Translations under genes and position numbers: made by a program
In this document: positions 34,950 to 46,394 of the stretch, piece by piece
How positions within the stretch are numbered: the first letter of the stretch is position 1
Layout: the number at the start of each line of letters is the position of its first letter
The notes under the pieces: generated by a model
Told to the model about the DNA's origin: nothing
Database searches by the model: none
The model's input: only the letters and a program-made list of their open reading frames with translations
Assembly: GCF_026339995.1 (NCBI RefSeq)
Contig: NZ_JAPEPT010000001.1
Coordinates: 124,001-188,000, forward strand
Length of the DNA: 64,000 nucleotides
Reading direction: 5' to 3'
Source: Streptomyces sp. NBC_01481
GTDB lineage: Bacteria; Actinomycetota; Actinomycetes; Streptomycetales; Streptomycetaceae

Positions 34950-34989
34950 GGGGGTCCCCTGTGGGGTGAGAGATCACAACAGGTACCGC

Positions 34990-35019
34990 GTTACGGATGC
35001 GTAACCTACGGCAACGTAA
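34990..35019. promoter_or_regulatory. Tandem TTACG-N3-CCGTA operator candidates
   Basis: Read on the minus strand, TTACGTTGCCGTAGG is followed directly by TTACGCATCCGTAAC: two 15-base direct repeats, each with a weakly dyadic TTACG-N3-CCGTA form. They lie 40-70 bases upstream of the desaturase start. The TetR protein encoded in the same operon is the natural binding candidate. Confidence 0.6.
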
Positions 35020-35172
35020 GTATGGCAGTGCCCAGCCTCGCGGCAAGAGACCTGTGGAGAACGGCGGCGAACGTCAAAGGAAAGGCCACCTATCCTGGGT
35101 GTCGTCGGACAGCGCGGTCCGCAGCCTCCAGACCCCTCCAGACGTGCTCAAACACTGCAAGGAGCCGCACCT

Positions 35173-37902
<2,730 letters not shown>

Positions 37903-37932
37903 CGGCACGGCTCACGGCACGGCTCACGGCAC

Positions 37933-37972
37933 GAGGAACGGCCCCTCCCCGCACGGGGAGGGGCCGTTCCTC
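37933..37972. terminator. Bidirectional hairpin terminator after ppc
   Basis: GAGGAACGGCCCCTCCCC and its exact complement enclose GCAC: an 18-base-pair perfect stem between convergent ppc and the LAETG-protein gene. It is preceded by a threefold ACGGCACGGCTC-like direct repeat. Confidence 0.9.
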
Positions 37973-37983
37973 ATACTGACGCG

Positions 37984-38649
37984 TCAGTGCTGCTGGACCT
38001 TGCGGCGTCGCGCGAGAAGGTAGCCGCCCGCGCCGACCAGCGCCGCGGCGACCGCCGAAATGGCTCCGACCGGGGCGCTCGAACCGGTCTCCGCCAGGTC
38101 ACCGCCGCCGTTGGCGGACGGGGACGGGGCGGCCGTCGGGGCCGCGGAGTCGGACGAGGTGGGCTCGGTCGTCGGCTCCTCGGAGGGCTTCCCGGAAGGC
38201 TCCTCGGAAGGGGTGCCGGAGGGCTGCTCGCTCGGCTCGCTGTCGTCCTCGCAGTCGGTCCAGAAGACCTTGTGCTTGGCCTTGCCGTGCTCGCCGTCGA
38301 AGTTCCAGACGAGCTTGTAGTGCCCGTCGGGCAGGGTCTTGTCGTCCGTACGGCCGTGACCCTCGGCGTCGAGCGTCAGCGAACCGCTGTCCGCGAGCTT
38401 GCCCTTGGTGCCCGTGGGCGGCATCTCGACGATCTTCCAGTCGACTTCCTGGGCGCCGTCGAAGCCAAAGGCGTCGAGATAGAACGAGCAGACGTGCGGC
38501 TCGTTCTTACGGAGTTCTTCGCCGGTCTTGGCGTCGTGGATTTTCACGGTGCCGTTGTCGCCGGGAGGGGTGGCGTGCGCGGCGGGAGCGGCCAGCAGCG
38601 AGAGCGCCGCTGCAGCCACCAGGGCGCCGGAGGACCTGAGGGTGCGCAT
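37984..38649 (-). CDS. Secreted LAETG cell-wall-anchored protein
   Basis: A 221-residue exported protein. A signal peptide occupies about residues 1-27 (LRSSGALVAAAALSLLAAPA, then AHA cleavage). The mature domain (about 28-140) has two cysteines, HVCSFYLDAFGFDG and FWTDCEDD, and beta-rich sequence. A Ser/Pro/Glu/Thr linker with repeated SEEPSGKPSEEP-like units then spans the wall. The C-terminus is a sortase signal: LAETG, a hydrophobic stretch and RRRKVQQH. In Streptomyces LAxTG motifs are recognised by class E sortases. The ATG at 38649 is preferred over a TTG two codons earlier. Function of the surface domain is unknown. Confidence 0.88.
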   Translation of the reverse strand: MRTLRSSGALVAAAALSLLAAPAAHATPPGDNGTVKIHDAKTGEELRKNEPHVCSFYLDAFGFDGAQEVDWKIVEMPPTGTKGKLADSGSLTLDAEGHGRTDDKTLPDGHYKLVWNFDGEHGKAKHKVFWTDCEDDSEPSEQPSGTPSEEPSGKPSEEPTTEPTSSDSAAPTAAPSPSANGGGDLAETGSSAPVGAISAVAAALVGAGGYLLARRRKVQQH

Positions 38650-38850
38650 GGGCAATCCAACGGGAGAAGGGACGGGTGCCGTGGGGGTGGCGGCTCAGCG
38701 TCCTGTGAACCCGGGCGTCCGTCAAGACACTTGGTGTCGCATCCGCACCATGAGTTGCTGATTGCCCCAATAGTCCTGGATAACGATCAGGTGAATGCGA
38801 CGTTCCGGTAAGGCGGTTGGGGCTCTCGGGTCCCCGCGTCAGGTGCGGAC

Positions 38851-39318
38851 TCAGAGCGCGAGGAAGGCTCCCACCAGCAGCGCCCCGCCCGCCGCCGCGG
38901 TCGCCCAGGCGATCCGGGTCAATCGCAGCCCGCCCCCGATGACCAGAGCCGCGAGCAGCAAGGCGCCCCCCATCGGGTGCCAGGCATAGAGCGCGCCCGC
39001 CGTACCGGTGTGGACCAACACGTCGCTGTCCGGCTTCAGGACCACAGGGAGCTTCGCGCCCTTCTTCACAGCGACCGACTTCTCGATCGTCATGCCCTCG
39101 CGGGGCGCGGCCGAGCCCTCCGGGTCGTACGGACCGGTGCAGGTCTTCTCGCCGCAGTCGGCGACCGTGAGCGTGCCGTGCTCGCGGCCCTTGGCGAGCA
39201 GTACGTGCTGCGCGTCGCCCCACGACGACCAGAAGCCCGCGACGAGGAGCAGCAAGGCAACACCGGCCATCGCGGCACGACGACCGTAGAGGAGCATGCG
39301 GGTCCGGTTCGAGCTCAT
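38851..39318 (-). CDS. Small membrane protein with extracytoplasmic Cys loop
   Basis: A 155-residue protein with an N-terminal membrane helix (about residues 14-32, AAMAGVALLLLVAGFW). An external loop of about 75 residues contains a paired cysteine motif DCGEKTCTGPYDPEG that could form a disulfide. Two close C-terminal membrane helices follow (WHPMGGALLLAALVIGG and the final AAAGGALLVGAFLAL). The family is not recognised; similar small proteins with a DCG-x-CxG motif occur in actinobacteria. It lies between the surface protein and pth, separated from both by short gaps. Confidence 0.7.
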   Translation of the reverse strand: MSSNRTRMLLYGRRAAMAGVALLLLVAGFWSSWGDAQHVLLAKGREHGTLTVADCGEKTCTGPYDPEGSAAPREGMTIEKSVAVKKGAKLPVVLKPDSDVLVHTGTAGALYAWHPMGGALLLAALVIGGGLRLTRIAWATAAAGGALLVGAFLAL

Positions 39319-39373
39319 GGGGCGCGATCCTTGGCCATGGGCGCGCGCCCGGTCAACCTGGGGCCCGGGCTTA

Positions 39374-39967
39374 TCAGGAGTTGTACGTACTTTGCGCCCG
39401 CTCCAGGCCGTCGATCACCAGACACTCCACCGCGTCCGCCGCGCGGTCCACGAAGTAGCCCAGTTCCTTGCGCTCCGCCGACGAGAAATCCTTCAGCACA
39501 AAGTCCGCGACCTGCATCCGGCCCGGCGGACGGCCGATCCCGAACCGCACCCGGTGATAGTCCGGGCCCATCGCCTTCGTCATGGACTTCAGACCGTTGT
39601 GCCCGTTGTCGCCGCCACCCAGCTTCAGCCGCAACATGCCGTAGTCGATGTCCAGTTCGTCATGGACCGCCACGATGTTGGCGAGCGGCACCTTGTAGAA
39701 ATCGCGCAGCGAGGTGACCGGGCCGCCGGAAAGATTCATGTACGACATAGGCTTGGCGAGGATCACCCGGCGGCTGCCGAGCCCCGGAGGGCCGATCCGG
39801 CCTTCCAAGACCTGCGCCTGCGCCTTCTGCGCGCGCTTGAACGTGCCGCCGATGCGCTCCGCGAGGAGGTCGGCGACCATGAACCCGACGTTGTGCCGGT
39901 TCGCGGCATAGTCGGGCCCGGGATTGCCGAGGCCCACGACAAGCCAAGGGGCGTTCGCGTCGGACAT
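39374..39967 (-). CDS. pth: Peptidyl-tRNA hydrolase
   Basis: Pth cleaves peptidyl-tRNAs dropped from ribosomes, recycling tRNA. The 197-residue protein carries [20 protein letters not shown] with the catalytic His, the [11 protein letters not shown] loop with the tRNA-binding Asn, and the [12 protein letters not shown]sp. [12 protein letters not shown] and RVRFGIGRP complete the signature. The gene follows rplY on the minus strand but is separated by 119 bases that contain a strong hairpin, so it may have partial independent expression. Confidence 0.96.
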   Translation of the reverse strand: MSDANAPWLVVGLGNPGPDYAANRHNVGFMVADLLAERIGGTFKRAQKAQAQVLEGRIGPPGLGSRRVILAKPMSYMNLSGGPVTSLRDFYKVPLANIVAVHDELDIDYGMLRLKLGGGDNGHNGLKSMTKAMGPDYHRVRFGIGRPPGRMQVADFVLKDFSSAERKELGYFVDRAADAVECLVIDGLERAQSTYNS

Positions 39968-40014
39968 CTGCGCTGCGTCTCCTCGCGTGCGGTTGCGTAC
40001 GGACAGACAGGGAA

Positions 40015-40046
40015 ACGGGGTGGCGGGCCGCAGCCCGCCACCCCGT
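40015..40046 (-). terminator. Hairpin between rplY and pth
   Basis: ACGGGGTGGCGGGC and GCCCGCCACCCCGT form a perfect 14-base-pair stem with a CGCA loop. It lies after the rplY stop and could terminate or attenuate transcription into pth. Confidence 0.75.
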
Positions 40047-40086
40047 CAAGCCAAGCTCAGGCAGAGCTTAGGGGGTGTCTTTCGGA

Positions 40087-40680
40087 TCAGGCCTCGGCGC
40101 CCGCTTCGCCCTCGGCCTCGGCCTCGGCGGACGGCTCCTCCGCCTGCGCGGCCAGGACCTGCAGGACGACGGTGTCGTCCTCGACGGCCAGGGTCGTGCC
40201 GGACGGCAGCGGCACGTCCTTGGCGAGGATGGAGTCGCCGGCAGCCAGGCCCGCGATGGAGACCGTGACGGACTCGGGGATGTGCGTGGCCTCGGCCTCG
40301 ACCGGCAGGGCGTTCAGCACGTGCTCGACCAGGTACGCACCCGGGGCCAGCTCGCCCTCGGTGTGGACGGGGATCTCGACGTTGACCTTCTCGCCGCGCT
40401 TCACGATGAGCAGGTCGACGTGCTCCAGGGAGCCCCTGATCGCGTCACGCTGAACGGCCTTCGGGATGGCCAGCTCGGTCTTGCCCTCGACGTCCACGGC
40501 AAGCAGCACGTTGGAGGTACGCAAGGCGAGCAGCAGCGCGTGGCCCGGCAGCGTGATGTGGACCGGGTCGGAACCGTGACCGTACAGAACACCGGGAACC
40601 TTGTTCTCACGGCGGACGCGACGGGCCGCACCCTTGCCGAACTCGGTACGGATCTCGGCGGCGAGCTTCACCTCGGACAT
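40087..40680 (-). CDS. rplY: 50S ribosomal protein L25/general stress protein Ctc
   Basis: A 197-residue L25 of the long Ctc type. The N-terminal L25 domain (about residues 1-95), starting MSEVKLAAEIRTEFGKGAAR, binds 5S rRNA. The TL5-like beta-barrel C-terminal domain follows, and the end is an Ala/Glu tail (SAEAEAEGEAGAEA). The ATG at 40680 with AGGAGT upstream is chosen over a GTG two codons earlier. It lies downstream of prs on the minus strand with a terminator-like stem between. Confidence 0.95.
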   Translation of the reverse strand: MSEVKLAAEIRTEFGKGAARRVRRENKVPGVLYGHGSDPVHITLPGHALLLALRTSNVLLAVDVEGKTELAIPKAVQRDAIRGSLEHVDLLIVKRGEKVNVEIPVHTEGELAPGAYLVEHVLNALPVEAEATHIPESVTVSIAGLAAGDSILAKDVPLPSGTTLAVEDDTVVLQVLAAQAEEPSAEAEAEGEAGAEA

Positions 40681-40848
40681 GTGCACTCCTCGTATGGCAG
40701 AAAAAAACTGGTGGCGGTCACCCGGCCACGACAGGCCTGCTACGAAGAGCGCGTCGATAACGGACCGCCGTACCTGTGGGTACGGCCTCCCTCGCCGAGC
40801 AACTGCGCCAGTCTACCCGGAGCCCCCCGAGCCACCCAATCGATCAAC

Positions 40849-40885
40849 GAGGAAGGGCCGCACCCACCGGGTGCGGCCCCTCCTC
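40849..40885 (-). terminator. Hairpin terminator after prs
   Basis: A 17-base-pair stem with one mismatch (GAGGAAGGGCCGCACCC against GGGTGCGGCCCCTCCTC) and an ACC loop, 18 bases past the prs stop on the minus strand. Confidence 0.8.
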
Positions 40886-40902
40886 ATGCACGACTGAGGC
40901 GC

Positions 40903-41880
40903 TTAACCCTGCTCCTCGAAGAGGCTCGTCACCGAACCGTCCTCGAACACCTCACGCACCGCGCGCGCGATCGTCGGCGCGATCGACAGCACCGTGATCT
41001 TGTCGAGCTCCAGATCGCCCGGGTCGGGCAGCGTGTTCGTGAACACGAACTCGCTCACCTTCGAGTTCTTCAGACGGTCCGCGGCCGGGCCGGACAGGAT
41101 GCCGTGCGTCGCCGTCACGATCACGTCCTCCGCACCGTGCGCGAACAACGCGTCCGCCGCAGCGCAGATCGTGCCACCGGTGTCGATCATGTCGTCGACC
41201 AGGACACAGACGCGCCCCTCGACCTCACCCACGACCTCGTGCACCGTCACCTGGTTGGCGACGTCCTTGTCCCGGCGCTTGTGGACGATCGCCAGCGGGG
41301 CGTCCAGACGGTCGCACCAGCGGTCGGCGACGCGCACACGGCCCGCGTCGGGAGAGACGACAGTGAGCTTATTGCGGTCGACCTTCGCGCCCACGTAGTC
41401 CGCAAGGACCGGCAGCGCCGACAGATGATCGACCGGGCCGTCGAAGAAGCCCTGGATCTGGTCGGTGTGCAGATCGACCGTAAGAATGCGGTCCGCACCC
41501 GCAGTCTTCAGCAGATCGGCGATCAGACGGGCCGAGATCGGCTCGCGACCGCGGTGCTTCTTGTCCTGCCGCGCATAGCCGTACGACGGGATGATCACGG
41601 TGGTGCTCCGGGCGGAGGCCCGCTTGAGAGCATCGATCATGATCAGCTGCTCCATGATCCACTTATTGATGGGAGCCGTGTGGCTCTGGATCAGGAAGCA
41701 GTCCGCACCACGAGCCGACTCCTGGAAACGGACATAGATCTCGCCGTTCGCGAAGTCGAAAGCCTTCGTCGGCACCAGGCCGACACCCAACTGGTGCGCG
41801 ACCTCCTCGGCCAGCTCGGGGTGGGCGCGGCCGGAGAAGAGCATCAGCTTCTTCTCGCCGGTCGTCTTGATCCCGGTCAC
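40903..41880 (-). CDS. prs: Ribose-phosphate pyrophosphokinase
   Basis: Prs makes phosphoribosyl pyrophosphate from ribose-5-phosphate and ATP, feeding nucleotide, His and Trp synthesis. The 325-residue product has MLFSGRAHPELAEEVAHQLG at the start, the ATP-binding flexible loop YGYARQDKKHRGREP, the metal-binding DLHTDQIQGFF, and the PRPP loop VCVLVDDMIDTGGTI. It starts with GTG at 41880. It lies 109 bases after glmU on the same strand, the conserved glmU-prs order of Gram-positives. Confidence 0.97.
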   Translation of the reverse strand: MTGIKTTGEKKLMLFSGRAHPELAEEVAHQLGVGLVPTKAFDFANGEIYVRFQESARGADCFLIQSHTAPINKWIMEQLIMIDALKRASARSTTVIIPSYGYARQDKKHRGREPISARLIADLLKTAGADRILTVDLHTDQIQGFFDGPVDHLSALPVLADYVGAKVDRNKLTVVSPDAGRVRVADRWCDRLDAPLAIVHKRRDKDVANQVTVHEVVGEVEGRVCVLVDDMIDTGGTICAAADALFAHGAEDVIVTATHGILSGPAADRLKNSKVSEFVFTNTLPDPGDLELDKITVLSIAPTIARAVREVFEDGSVTSLFEEQG

Positions 41881-41989
41881 AGCACAGTCTCCTCAGACGT
41901 GTTCTCTGGCCGCGGGTGTACTGAGCGCGAGCCAGCCGAAATTGCGTGCACGTATCACGGTACGCCGAGATCGGCGCACCCGTTTCCGG

Positions 41990-43438
41990 TCAGTTCTCCT
42001 CGGCGACCGCTTCCGTTGCCGCCTGGGCCGCCTGCGCCGCCGCGCTGCCCGGACGCTTGCGAGCCACCCAGCCCTCGATATTCCGCTGCTGGCCCCGCGC
42101 GACGGCCAGCGAACCGGCGGGCACGTCCTTCGTGATGACCGAGCCGGCCGCCGTGTAGGCACCGTCCCCGACCGTGACAGGCGCCACAAACATGTTGTCC
42201 GAGCCCGTCTTGCAGTGTGAGCCGATCGTCGTGTGGTGCTTCGTCTCACCGTCGTAATTCACGAACACACTCGCCGCGCCGATGTTCGAGTACTCGCCGA
42301 TCGTCGCGTCGCCCACATAGGAAAGATGCGGCACCTTGGTGCCCTCGCCGATCGTGGCGTTCTTCATCTCCACATACGTACCGGCCTTGGCCTTGAGACC
42401 GAGGTTCGTCCCGGGGCGCAGATACGCGTACGGACCGACCGAAGCCAACTCGCCGACCACCGCGGAGTCCGCCACCGTGTTGTCCACCCGGGCCCCCGCG
42501 CCCACCTGCGTGTCCTTCAGACGCGAATTGGGGCCCACCTCGGCACCCTCAGCCAGATGCGTCGCACCCAGCAGCTGAGTGCCCGGGTGCACGATCGAGT
42601 CCCGCTCGAACGTCACCGTCACATCGAGGAACACCGACGCCGGGTCGACGACCGTCACTCCGGCCATCATCGCCCGCTCCAGCAGACGCTCGTTGAGCAG
42701 CCTGCGCGCCTCGGCGAGCTGCACACGGTTGTTGATGCCGAGGATCTCGCAGTGGTCGCCCGCGACCGAGGCACCGACCCGGTGACCGGCCTCGCGCAGG
42801 ATGCCCAGGACGTCGGTCAGGTACTCCTCGCCCTGACTGTTGTCCGTACGCACCTTGCCCAGCGCGTCCGCGAGCAGCTGCCCGTCGAAGGCGAAGACAC
42901 CGGAGTTGATCTCCCGGATGGCCCGCTGCTCGTCGGTGGCGTCCTTGTGCTCGACGATTGCGGTGACGGCACCCGTGACGCCGTCCCGCACGATCCGGCC
43001 GTAGCCGGTGGAGTCGGGCACCTCGGCGGTCAGCACGGTCACGGCGTTGCCGTCGGCGGTGTGCGTCGCGGCGAGCGCGGTCAGCGTCTCGCCGGACAGC
43101 AGGGGGGTGTCGCCGCACACGACGACGACGGTCCCCTCGGGGGTTTGACCGAGCTCTTCGAGCGCCATCCGCACGGCGTGGCCGGTGCCGTTCTGCTCGG
43201 CCTGGTAGGCGGTGCGGGTACCGGCGTACTGCTCGGCGAGATGCTCCTTGACCTGCTCACTCGCGTGGCCGACAACGACGACGAGGTGCTCGGGGTCCAG
43301 CTCGCGTGCCGCGGAGACGACATGTCCGACGAGCGAGCGCCCGCAGATCTCGTGCAGGACCTTGGGGGTCTTCGACTTCATGCGGGTGCCCTCACCCGCT
43401 GCGAGGACGACGACGGCTGCCGGGCGGTTGGCGCTCAC
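41990..43438 (-). CDS. glmU: Bifunctional GlcNAc-1-P uridyltransferase / GlcN-1-P acetyltransferase
   Basis: GlmU acetylates glucosamine-1-phosphate and couples it to UTP, giving UDP-GlcNAc for peptidoglycan and teichoic acids. The 482-residue protein has the N-terminal pyrophosphorylase motif VLAAGEGTRMKSKTPKVLHE, QAEQNGTGHAV and VVVCGDTPLL. It also has a C-terminal left-handed beta-helix of hexapeptide repeats with YLRPGTNLG and VFVNYDGETKHHTTIG. An extra Ala-rich tail ends the protein. The GTG at 43438 is the start. It follows tRNA-Gln on the minus strand. Confidence 0.97.
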   Translation of the reverse strand: MSANRPAAVVVLAAGEGTRMKSKTPKVLHEICGRSLVGHVVSAARELDPEHLVVVVGHASEQVKEHLAEQYAGTRTAYQAEQNGTGHAVRMALEELGQTPEGTVVVVCGDTPLLSGETLTALAATHTADGNAVTVLTAEVPDSTGYGRIVRDGVTGAVTAIVEHKDATDEQRAIREINSGVFAFDGQLLADALGKVRTDNSQGEEYLTDVLGILREAGHRVGASVAGDHCEILGINNRVQLAEARRLLNERLLERAMMAGVTVVDPASVFLDVTVTFERDSIVHPGTQLLGATHLAEGAEVGPNSRLKDTQVGAGARVDNTVADSAVVGELASVGPYAYLRPGTNLGLKAKAGTYVEMKNATIGEGTKVPHLSYVGDATIGEYSNIGAASVFVNYDGETKHHTTIGSHCKTGSDNMFVAPVTVGDGAYTAAGSVITKDVPAGSLAVARGQQRNIEGWVARKRPGSAAAQAAQAATEAVAEEN

Positions 43439-43510
43439 GGGAATGCCCTTCGGCTTCGGGTGGTGGACATCCGAAGGATACCGGGGGGTTTCGGGGGGCA
43501 AATAAGGGCG

Positions 43511-43535
43511 GGTCCTGACCGTGGAGGTCAGGACC
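43511..43535 (-). terminator. Hairpin downstream of tRNA-Gln
   Basis: GGTCCTGACC and GGTCAGGACC pair perfectly around a five-base loop, 13 bases after the tRNA 3' end on the minus strand. It likely ends the tRNA transcript before glmU. Confidence 0.8.
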
Positions 43536-43547
43536 CGAACTGAGAAG

Positions 43548-43619
43548 CTCCCCCGCCAGGACTTGAACCCGGACAGATGGCACCAAAAGCCACAGTGCTG
43601 CCAATTACACCACGGGGGA
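43548..43619 (-). tRNA. tRNA-Gln (anticodon UUG)
   Basis: A 72-base cloverleaf on the minus strand. The acceptor stem pairs TCCCCCG with CGGGGGA plus discriminator G. The D-arm region is TGGTGTAATTGGCA. The anticodon stem GTGGC/GCCAT encloses loop TTTTGGT, giving anticodon TTG. The T-arm contains GGTTCAAGTCC. CCA is not encoded. This tRNA reads CAA. Confidence 0.95.
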
Positions 43620-43646
43620 TGAAATGCGACGAAACCGGACATTAGG

Positions 43647-43788
43647 TCAGGCCGCCGGATCGGCACCCAACACTATGCCGTACCAAGCGCCTTCCATGCG
43701 ACGGTAGAGATCGGCGCTCTTCGTGACGTAGATGACCAGGCAGCCTCTGTAGGCGTCGGTCGGCGTACTTGCCGTGGATCTCTGTCAT
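43647..43788 (-). pseudogene. Frameshifted remnant of small protein
   Basis: On the minus strand an ATG at 43788 begins MTEIHGKYAD; after a single-base shift the reading continues DAYRGCLVIYVTKSADLYRR and ends MEGAWYGIVLGADPAA before a TGA at 43647. The two parts together look like one short coding sequence broken by a frameshift. No family is recognised. The stretch lies in the 323-base gap upstream of tRNA-Gln. Confidence 0.3.
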
Positions 43789-43942
43789 ACGGTGAGCGTC
43801 GTCCGGAATGCGGACGTCCGGGTCGAAAGTCCGCTCGATTCACCGGATCGTGCGATCTACGCCTGTTTCGTTCCTGTTCGAACTCGTTCCGTGCTGTCCC
43901 ACTCCCCGGAAATTGACTCGCGCCCGCCCGTACGCTTGATGC

Positions 43943-45268
43943 ATGACCACAACGGGGGCACACCAGGAACCCACGGGCAGGCCCGCCCGTACCTGGCTGT
44001 GGTGGGGACGACGGCGCAGTGTCGCACTGGACGTGGGGCTCGGGCTCGTCTCCGCCTTCGAGTGCGCTCTGGAGGGTGTGGGCTTCGCGGACAAGGCCGC
44101 GATTCCCGTGCCCGTCGGGGTGCTCTTCGGGCTGGTCGTCGGATCCGTGCTGGTGCTGCGGCGGCGATGGCCGATCGCCGTGGTGCTGGTGTCGATCGCG
44201 ACCACGCCGGCCGAGATGGGCTATCTCATGGCCGTCGTCGGGCTGTACACACTCGCGGCTTCCGATGTGCCGCGCAGGATCACGGCGATGCTCGCGGGGA
44301 TGTCGCTGGCCGCGACGCTGATCGTGACATTTGTACGGGTGCACCAGGACGTGGCGTCGGCGGATTTCGATCCCGGCGCCTGGTACGTCCCGACGATGGC
44401 CGGCTTCATGGCGCTCGGCCTGACCGCGCCGCCGCTGTTGTTCGGGCTCTACATAGGGGCGAGACGCAGGCTCATGGAGAGCTTGCGCGAGCGCGCGGAC
44501 TCGCTGGAGCAGGAGCTGTCGCTGCTGGCCGACCGGGCCGAGCAGCGGGCCGAGTGGGCGCGGACGGAGGAGCGGACCCGGATCGCGCGGGAGATGCACG
44601 ACGTTGTGGCGCACCGGGTGTCCCTGATGGTGGTGCATGCGGCGGCGCTGCAGGCGGTCGCGTTGAAGGACCCGCAGAAGGCTGTGAAGAATGCCGCGCT
44701 GGTGGGGGACATGGGCCGTCAGGCGCTGACCGAGTTGCGGGAGATGCTCGGGGTGCTGCGCGCGGGGGAGAAGGATCGCGCGGTGGCTCCGGTGCCGCTG
44801 GCTGCCGTCCGGGTGGCGGCTGCTGCGGCTGCTGCCGCGGCGGCCGACGACGGGCCGAGTCTGGCGGATCTGGAGGGTCTGGTGGGCGAGTCCCGGCAGG
44901 CGGGGATGGTGGTCGAGCTCGCGGTGCAGGGCGAGGTGCGGGGGTACGCGCCGGAGGTTGAGCAGACCGCGTACCGCGTGGTGCAGGAAGCCTTGACGAA
45001 TGTCCACAAGCACGCGGCCGGGGCCAAGGTCTTGGTGCGTCTCGCGCATCGTGACGCCGAGGTGGCCATGCAGGTGGAGAACGGCGCTCCGGATGTCAGC
45101 GGCTCGGCGGCGGACGCGGGGCTGCCCAGTGGCGGCAACGGCCTGGTGGGGATGCGGGAGCGGGTGCTGGCGCTGGGCGGGGTGTTCGTGTCGGGGCCGA
45201 CGGATGCGGGCGGCTTCCGGGTGTCGGCGGTGCTGCCGGACCGGGACGGGTTTTCCGAGTCCGCTTGA
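43943..45268 (+). CDS. Sensor histidine kinase, HisKA_3 type
   Basis: A 441-residue membrane kinase with four to five hydrophobic segments in the first 170 residues, then a coiled coil (RADSLEQELSLLADRAEQRA). The NarL-partner type dimerisation domain contains TRIAREMHDVVAHRVSLMVV, whose His is the phosphorylation site. A poly-Ala insert interrupts the region before the ATPase domain, which shows YRVVQEALTNVHKHAAG (N box) and NGLVGMRERV (G box). Such kinases pair with LuxR-type response regulators, but none is adjacent. The gene is an orphan here; the regulators at 26.1 and 30.6 kb are too distant to assign. Confidence 0.92.
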   Translation: MTTTGAHQEPTGRPARTWLWWGRRRSVALDVGLGLVSAFECALEGVGFADKAAIPVPVGVLFGLVVGSVLVLRRRWPIAVVLVSIATTPAEMGYLMAVVGLYTLAASDVPRRITAMLAGMSLAATLIVTFVRVHQDVASADFDPGAWYVPTMAGFMALGLTAPPLLFGLYIGARRRLMESLRERADSLEQELSLLADRAEQRAEWARTEERTRIAREMHDVVAHRVSLMVVHAAALQAVALKDPQKAVKNAALVGDMGRQALTELREMLGVLRAGEKDRAVAPVPLAAVRVAAAAAAAAAADDGPSLADLEGLVGESRQAGMVVELAVQGEVRGYAPEVEQTAYRVVQEALTNVHKHAAGAKVLVRLAHRDAEVAMQVENGAPDVSGSAADAGLPSGGNGLVGMRERVLALGGVFVSGPTDAGGFRVSAVLPDRDGFSESA

Positions 45269-45276
45269 GGGGTGTT

Positions 45277-45768
45277 TCAGCCGAGGGCCAGGCGGGTGGG
45301 CTGGATGCCGGTGATCAGGGTGGCGAGAGCTCGTTCGATGTCCGGGCCGAGGTACCAGTCGCCGGTGTGGTCGAGGCTGTAGACGCGGCCTTCGGTGTCG
45401 ATGGCGAGCACGGCCTGGCTGTCGCCTTCGTCGCCGAGGGGTGCAACCTCGGTGTCCAGGGCTCGCCCCAGGTCGGCGAGCGTACGCGCCAGGTGCAGCC
45501 CGGCCAGGGGGTCGAAGCGCAGGGGTGTCGGGGCCGTCTGCCGTCCCGGGCCCGGTGCCGTGACCCGCAGTCCTCCGAATTCCGCCCAGGCTTCGACGGC
45601 TGCCGGGAAGACGGTGTGCCGGTGGCCGCCCGGTGAGACGTACGAGCGCAGCGTGTCCGCCCAGTGCTCGGCGAGCTTTATGTCCCAGCGGCCGGGCTGC
45701 CATCCGGCCTCGCGCAGGGCGGCGTCCACGGCGACGGGGAACCGGGTGGTGCTCAGGTGGTCGGGCAT
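45277..45768 (-). CDS. SUKH-3-like immunity-type protein
   Basis: A 163-residue cytosolic protein resembling the SUKH-3 branch of the SUKH superfamily, whose known members are immunity proteins against polymorphic toxins. Supporting features are the N-terminal FPVAVDAALREAGWQPGRWD, the FPAAVEAWAEFGGLRV helix-strand with the E-F-G-G signature, and the C-terminal GDSQAVLAIDTEGRVYSLDH segment followed by LGPDIERAL. It is encoded ten bases downstream of the YwqJ-like deaminase on the same strand, the usual toxin-then-immunity order. Direct neutralisation of that deaminase is inferred from context. Confidence 0.82.
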   Translation of the reverse strand: MPDHLSTTRFPVAVDAALREAGWQPGRWDIKLAEHWADTLRSYVSPGGHRHTVFPAAVEAWAEFGGLRVTAPGPGRQTAPTPLRFDPLAGLHLARTLADLGRALDTEVAPLGDEGDSQAVLAIDTEGRVYSLDHTGDWYLGPDIERALATLITGIQPTRLALG

Positions 45769-45778
45769 CGGTGGGGGA

Positions 45779-46285
45779 TCAGCCGTTCTCGGGTGCGGTC
45801 GGATCGACGGGGCGTACTCCGAAGTGGTCGAGCATGGCGGTACAGGACCGGCAGGGTGGTGCGTAGCTGCCGTGCAGCGGGTCGCCGTCCTCTCGGATCC
45901 TACGTGCCGTCAACTTGGCCTGTTTGAAGGACCGTTTGGCCTCGCTGTGCGTCATTGGCTTGCGCTGTGCGCGTTTGGAGCGCTGCGACTCGGCTGCTGT
46001 GAGGTGGCGAGAGAGCAGGATCGCCTCGGGGCAGCGGCCGGTGAAGCGTTCGCGCTGGCCGCTGGTGAGGGTGTCGAGGAAGTCCTGTACGAGTGGGTGG
46101 AGTGCGGGCGGTTGGTCGGCCTTTCCGGCGGTGCACGTGAGGGTCTCGCCGCGTACGGAGAGTGCGGCGGCGACGGCCGGCAGGATGCCGTCGCGACGGT
46201 GGCCCAGGGCGGGCGGCTGGAGGGCCTCGGTGCTGCTCCAACTGAGGCGTGGATCACCCGATGTATTCGGTTGCGCTGTGTGCAT
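45779..46285 (-). CDS. YwqJ-like putative nucleic-acid/nucleotide deaminase
   Basis: A 168-residue protein consisting essentially of a deaminase-fold domain related to YwqJ-type toxins. The two zinc motifs are visible: C85-P-E87 in TGRCPEAILLSRHL (the Cys-x-Glu variant of HxE) and PPC145-R-S-C148 in YAPPCRSCTAML. Between them lies a basic helical segment. There is no signal peptide, secretion-system trafficking domain or pre-toxin region, unlike secreted polymorphic toxins. It is therefore either an intracellular effector or a housekeeping relative. The ATG at 46285 has GGGAGGGGACG upstream. It forms a two-gene unit with the SUKH-3-like gene. Confidence 0.82.
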   Translation of the reverse strand: MHTAQPNTSGDPRLSWSSTEALQPPALGHRRDGILPAVAAALSVRGETLTCTAGKADQPPALHPLVQDFLDTLTSGQRERFTGRCPEAILLSRHLTAAESQRSKRAQRKPMTHSEAKRSFKQAKLTARRIREDGDPLHGSYAPPCRSCTAMLDHFGVRPVDPTAPENG

Positions 46286-46394
46286 GGTTGTTCGTCCCCT
46301 CCCTGCACTCCCCCGAGTTGCTGGGACAGCCTGCCAAATGGGGCGCGTGGTGCGGAAGCGGGGGCACTGAAACGTGTCGACCCGTCGGCATTCG

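Noticed and set aside
43943..45268. Two-component pairing of the histidine kinase with the LuxR-type regulators at 26 or 31 kb
   Set aside because: They are 13-18 kb away with no operon link; pairing would be a guess.
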